From positions 13,744,288 to 13,808,287 of the forward strand of contig NC_092676.1 in assembly GCF_964355755.1 (NCBI RefSeq): DNA of 64,000 nt, in the 5' to 3' direction. The DNA is from Antedon mediterranea. Taxonomy: Eukaryota; Echinodermata; Crinoidea; Comatulida; Antedonidae. The position numbers and the translations under genes were made by a program. The notes under the pieces are model-generated. The model was given only the letters and a program-made list of their open reading frames with translations, did not search any database and was not told the DNA's origin. Within the stretch, counting starts at the first letter, position 1. Each line of letters begins with the position of its first letter. Of this stretch, positions 59,611 to 64,000 are shown piece by piece.

Positions 59611-61495
59611 TTTATTTACCTCCGCCAAGGAGGTATATGTACTCGATCGCGTGTGTTTGTCTGTCTGTTTGTTACTTGGCCACTTTGATCTGTTCGGTTT
59701 GAACAGATCAACATACCATGGACCTAATATAAGTCCATGAACAAAAAGTATGTTGATCTGTTCGGTTAGTGTGTTTGTTTGTTTGTTTGTCATCACTCTA
59801 GCGCTCACAATTTTTATTCGAATGACTCCAAATTACTACCATACATGTCCCCTTCTGCAAGGAAGACACTGCCAAATTTGGTAAAAATTCGGACGTTTTA
59901 GAATTATTTTCAGACCTGCTAGTGTTAAAAGATAGGACAGAATTTTCAAAAAGCCGGTGAGCAGTCTTAAAGTAGCAAGTAAACTAAAATTGTATTTTCT
60001 CGAGAACTACTTGTCCAAAATTCATTTTTGTACAAGAGGCAAGAGTTATAATTTGTGATTTGTAATTTTGAAACATAATTAGATTTAATGTACAGGTTTT
60101 GTTATGGGAATAGGCTTTAAAAACCTAAACGTGTGTTTTTCGCGTTGCTGTTCTATTGTTAGTCGACTGAAGCTATTGTTAGTTGAAAAGCTGGTTACAT
60201 AACCTTTACACCAAACTCGTATACACATGATTGTAGTGAAATTAGCCTAAATCACACAGCATTAAGACACAAACTTCCGGGTGAAAATCGGGTCAAGGTC
60301 TGGAGGCCAATTTTGATTTGGCCAAGTATCGCGCTATGTGCGAGGGCTTGTTTGTTTGTCTGTTTGTTTGTTTGTCATAGTGCTCACAATTTTGATTCCA
60401 ATAACTCTAAATTACTGTCAAAAAATTAACATTACACAAATGATATACATTCTTTATTCTCGTGGGTCTAATCTTTCCATCTCATGTGTTCATATAGTAT
60501 GCGCAATGAATTATTCATGTTTATTTTGTGACGTTTCAAAAGGGGTACCCAACTTATGTACGAAAAAAAAATCGCTAACAGGACACATAATAGCCAACAG
60601 TTATTCCTGCCAGCTTACTCAATAAAACTCGGTATCGGGATTGCACTCGATTTTAAACAAAATGTCTTATCATCAGATCTCCCTATGTAATTTTATAATA
60701 CTATTCCCCACAATATATTCCGATGCTTTATGGCGTATATTTAATTTGATCTTTATTAATTTGCAGTATAATTTTTATTTTTTAACTACTGTACCTTCAC
60801 ACGCGTGGTCCGTTCCTAAAATAAACAAACAACTAAAATGGCTATAGCCAATAACGGCCAACTTAGTTGAAACCAGGTTGTTGCAAGGTGAACTCATCGT
60901 GAACCCGGAAATTACTTCGACCGTGTAGAGTTGAAATTGAGTTGAAAATCTACCGTTGAAATCATAAATTTTGTTAAAAAACTCTTTATAATATCTTCCT
61001 AAGATAGAAATATCGAACAATATCGTAATAGTGAAAACTAATGTTATCAAATTTACATTTCACGGTAAATCTGATAGATCAGGTAGGTATCCAAGGCAGA
61101 GATTTGTACCAAAGTTTTTCCATTGTGCTCGCCTATGTCAGAATTAACCATAATTTATATATAGATACAATAATGTTAGTCAGTTGTGTATGGCTCGGTG
61201 GTCTGTGCTGGTGTGTACAGTATTCAAGTTACCGAGATCGAGTCTCATCTTTGGAAACGAAACGAAATCAAATTTTTTTTTATTATCCGTATAGTTTGTT
61301 CAAGTTTATTTCTTAGTATATAAATTATACGCCTGATTTATAAGGAAATCTACGAAATTATGTCTCTATTTTTATGTAACAAGGCAGGTTTATGACATAT
61401 ACGGAACTTTGATTGGGTTAAAATCGGTCAAGGTCAAGTGTGTTTAGGAGGCCAATTTTGATTTGGTCAAGTATCGCGCTATGCGCGAAGGCTAG
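59611..61495 (+). mobile_element. Helitron-like composite with GTTTGTTTGTCTG runs
   Basis: Starts at hairpin ACCTCC/GGAGGT (59618-59634) followed by GTGTTTGTCTGTCTGTTTGT. A nested inverted repeat TTGATCTGTTC/GAACAGATCAA lies near 59685-59711. The 3' end at 61492-61495 has hairpin CGCGC-TAT-GCGCG, AAGG and CTAG followed by T; a sister end CGCGCTATGTGCGAGGGCTTG is at about 60330. Confidence 0.65.
59905..60290 (+). repeat. 390 bp direct repeat, copy 1
   Basis: From CAGACCTGCTAGTGTTAAAA to AAATCACACAGCATTAAGAC; second copy at 62236-62620. Confidence 0.9.
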
Positions 61496-61610
61496 TTTGT
61501 TTGTTAGCAGGATTACTAAAAAAGTAATTACAAGATATTTACCAAAATGAATGTACAGATAGATACCATTCCATTAAATTTTGGGACCATGGTCCCAATT
61601 CTGGACTACT

Positions 61611-61990
61611 TTTTACTCGGGGTACCCGAGTCTAGTACTTACTCATTTTCTCCTTCTCTTCCTCCATCTGGACACTATTGAGTAAAAAGTGCGATTTTTA
61701 AAGTACTACTCCTCCCTTATTCGTTATAGTATTGAGCTGGGATTTGGCATGAACATACTACAGGGACATGTCCTCAAAGCTATAGAGCCGGATTTTTAAT
61801 TTTTACTCGGGGTACCCGAGTCTAGTACTTACTCATTTTCTCCTTCTCTTCCTCCATCTGGACACTATTGAGTAAAAAGTGCGATTTTTAAAGTACTACT
61901 CCTCCCTTATTCGTTATAGTATTGAGCTGGGATTTGGCATGAACATACTACAGGGACATGTACTCAAAGCTATAGAGCCGGATTTTTAAT
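61611..61990 (+). repeat. 190 bp tandem mini-Helitron, two copies
   Basis: Units 61611-61800 and 61801-61990 differ at about one base (TCCTC or TACTC). Each opens with hairpin ACTCGGGGTACCCGAGT directly followed by CTAG and T (61632-61635, 61822-61825). Confidence 0.92.
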
Positions 61991-62072
61991 TTTTTGTTAA
62001 TTAATTTGTTTAATTAAGAAGCCACAATGTGTGACACACACCACAGCGTTATGTAGTTATATGGTTATATGC

Positions 62073-62144
62073 GGATTCTTGGCGTAGTGGTTATCACGTT
62101 TGCTTAACACGCAGAAGGTACCTGGTTCGAGCCCGGACGAAACC
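62073..62144 (+). tRNA. tRNA-Val(AAC)-like sequence, probably a pseudogene
   Basis: 72 bases. A-box-like GCGTAGTGGTTATCAC, anticodon arm TTTGC TTAACAC GCAGA with anticodon AAC, B box GGTTCGAGCC, and TTTT at 62147-62150. Similar to eukaryotic tRNA-Val. The acceptor stem has two mismatches and the T stem one, so it may be a decayed tRNA or a tRNA-derived piece carried by the mobile element around it. Confidence 0.55.
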
Positions 62145-62235
62145 TATTTTCTTTACTTTCTAACTGTATACGTCTGTATACAGCTTCTTTCGCTGTACCC
62201 CGAGTATTGCACATTCGTGCTTGTTAGTATACTTT

Positions 62236-62620
62236 TCAGACCTGCTAGTGTTAAAAGATAGGACAGAATTTTTCAAAAGCCGGCGAGCAGTCTTAAAGTA
62301 ACAAGTAAACTGAAATTGCATTTTCTCGAGAACTACTTGTCCAAAAAACTTCATTTTTGTACAAGAGGCAAGAGTTATAATTTGTGATTTGTAATTTTAA
62401 AACATAATTTGATTTAATGTGCACGTTTTTTGCTGCGAGTAGTTTAAAAAACCTATTTCTTTTCAAATTCACTCGTTTGATTTTCGCGTTGCTGTTCTAT
62501 TGTTAGTCAACTGAAGCTATTGTTAATTGAAAGGCTTGTTACATGACCATTACACTAAACTCACATACGCATGCTTGAAGTGAAATTAGCCTAAATCACA
62601 AACAGCATTAAGACACACAC
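62236..62620 (+). repeat. 390 bp direct repeat, copy 2
   Basis: Matches 59905-60290 with small changes. Soon after, GGCGGAGGTATGCACTCTCGG (62677-62697, hairpin-like end of the same Helitron class) appears, but CTAG is changed to CTAA. Confidence 0.88.
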
Positions 62621-62699
62621 AAATATATATATATTTTTTCCTGGAGAAATCTTATGTAGGAGAATTTTACAGTAGGCGGAGGTATGCACTCTCGGCCCC

Positions 62700-63300
62700 C
62701 ATCTAACAATTTAACGTTCAAATAACGTTAGCTAAATGTTACCGTTACGTTCTTTGAATGTTTTGAAATAACGTCAAATAACATTCAGATGTGGACCCTT
62801 TGTGACGTCCGGAGAAAGTTATAACTAACGTTAGTTTAACTTTCAAACAACGTTCAGCGAACGTTAGTTGAATGTTACAGTTTATGTTTTTTTTTAATGT
62901 TTTGAAATAACGTTCAAATAACATTCAGATGTGGACCCTTTGTGACGTCCGGAGAACGTCATAACTGACGTTAGTTTAACGTTCAGTCAACATTCAGCGA
63001 ACGTTAGTTGAATGTTACAGTTTATGTTTTTATAATGTTTTGAAATAACGTTCAATTAACATTAAGTTGTGGACCCTTTTTGACGTCTGCTGAACGTTTT
63101 GACTAACGTAGTTTTAACCCTCAAACAAAACAACGTTCAAAGAACGTTGAGTCCAACGTTCACCAAACGTTAGCTGAATATTACCATTATGTATTTTATA
63201 AACGTTATTGTTAACGTTGGGTTGTTTAATCTTCAAGTAACGTTCACAAAATGTTCACTAACGTTACTGAAGACACTCAACGTTGCTGAATTTTTCTGTT
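62700..63300. repeat. AACGTT-rich tandem repeat, ~139 bp unit
   Basis: GTGGACCCTTTGTGACGTCC-type blocks at 62792, 62932 and 63070 (steps 140 and 138), between many AACGTT/ACGTTCAAA palindromes. Four or so degenerate units. Confidence 0.85.
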
Positions 63301-64000
63301 AATGTGGCCATTGCCAAACAGCTGTTGTGCTCTACTTGTAGTTTCGATATACTAATTTCTGAACCAATCTCGCATCTCACAGGTCACCACAACAAAATCA
63401 TTAAACAATAAGAATACAAAAAATAGTCAACCTGTATTAATTAAAGGAAATTATTTATTTATAAAGTATTAATTGAATATATCATACAAAAACAATTAAA
63501 ATATAGGCTTAAATGATTAATAAAAAATCAATTTCTGAATGATCCATCCGTCTTTTGTCTACCCTCTTGCGTGGTCGAATCATAGAGACTGAATTCTGTG
63601 GAGATACAATTTTGAATATCTATTGGATTCAATATATTGCACCAACAGCTCAGTTATATTCCATCCTAATTTATTTGTTTGTATCGAGATGCACATCCTA
63701 GTAAACGTACCTTCCATTTTGATCCACTTGTTTCTTTAATTGTTTGATGTTTGGTGCATCCGAAGCCACGGTGCATGTAAAAAAGTAGATGACACATTAA
63801 TGCTAGAGAATGAACAAATTCAAAAGTGCTGTATTAAACTCAAATGATTCATTATTCTGACAGATGTTTTTATGTAGGCTATTTTAATTCATTCCCCAAG
63901 AATAGAAAAATTAATCCATGCATCCTAAAAATATAAACACACCCTGAAACATAGATGAATGACATGTTTAAATTTTATATTAACAAATACAAAATTTTAG
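63301..64000. other. No recognised feature at window end
   Basis: AT-rich; no open frame or repeat that I can name. Confidence 0.5.

Overview
This is eukaryotic (metazoan) DNA: AT-rich, intron-bearing, and dominated by transposable elements. The only host gene I can support runs on the minus strand across most of the window (about 54484 down to 11757). It is an INPP5B/OCRL-type inositol polyphosphate 5-phosphatase. Nineteen exons are placed; exons 2 to 19 join with matching splice phase and give PH domain, low-complexity linker with a clathrin-box-like LIDFD, complete 5-phosphatase domain, and ASH domain. The RhoGAP part and the stop codon expected at the 3' end are not found; they should lie left of position 1 or are missing. 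The transposon mix (Helitrons with hairpin-CTAG ends, CR1/RTE-like LINEs, Ty3/gypsy, Harbinger-like and hAT-like MITEs) and AGGCCTAGG-rich islands suggest a marine invertebrate, perhaps a deuterostome such as an echinoderm, but the species is not determined.

Layout: 1-11220 is a head-to-tail array of seven ~1.5 kb Helitron-like units, 3' ends to the left. 11757-20793 holds ten exons (ASH and 5-phosphatase) with a 975 bp MITE and a 1.4 kb Helitron in introns. 20794-43916 is one 23.1 kb intron between phase-matched exons. It holds LINE fragments, a decayed Ty3/gypsy element, a second Helitron array in the opposite orientation (30487-41784) carrying a nested LINE, and small MITEs. 43917-54484 holds the linker and PH exons; a 2.7 kb Harbinger-like element with opposing minisatellites sits in one intron and a 175 bp MITE touches the 5' edge of a PH exon. 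54485-64000 has no recognised host gene: a 496 bp tandem duplication split by a MITE, a second copy of the 1.4 kb Helitron, further Helitron-like pieces, a tRNA-Val-like sequence and an AACGTT-rich tandem repeat.

The most unusual signal is in the Helitron units. They contain a ladder of TGACGTCA palindromes spaced about 178 bp apart, kept in two diverged families, and their ends carry series of different perfect hairpins. Terminal hairpins differ between families by paired changes, which suggests selection on structure rather than sequence.
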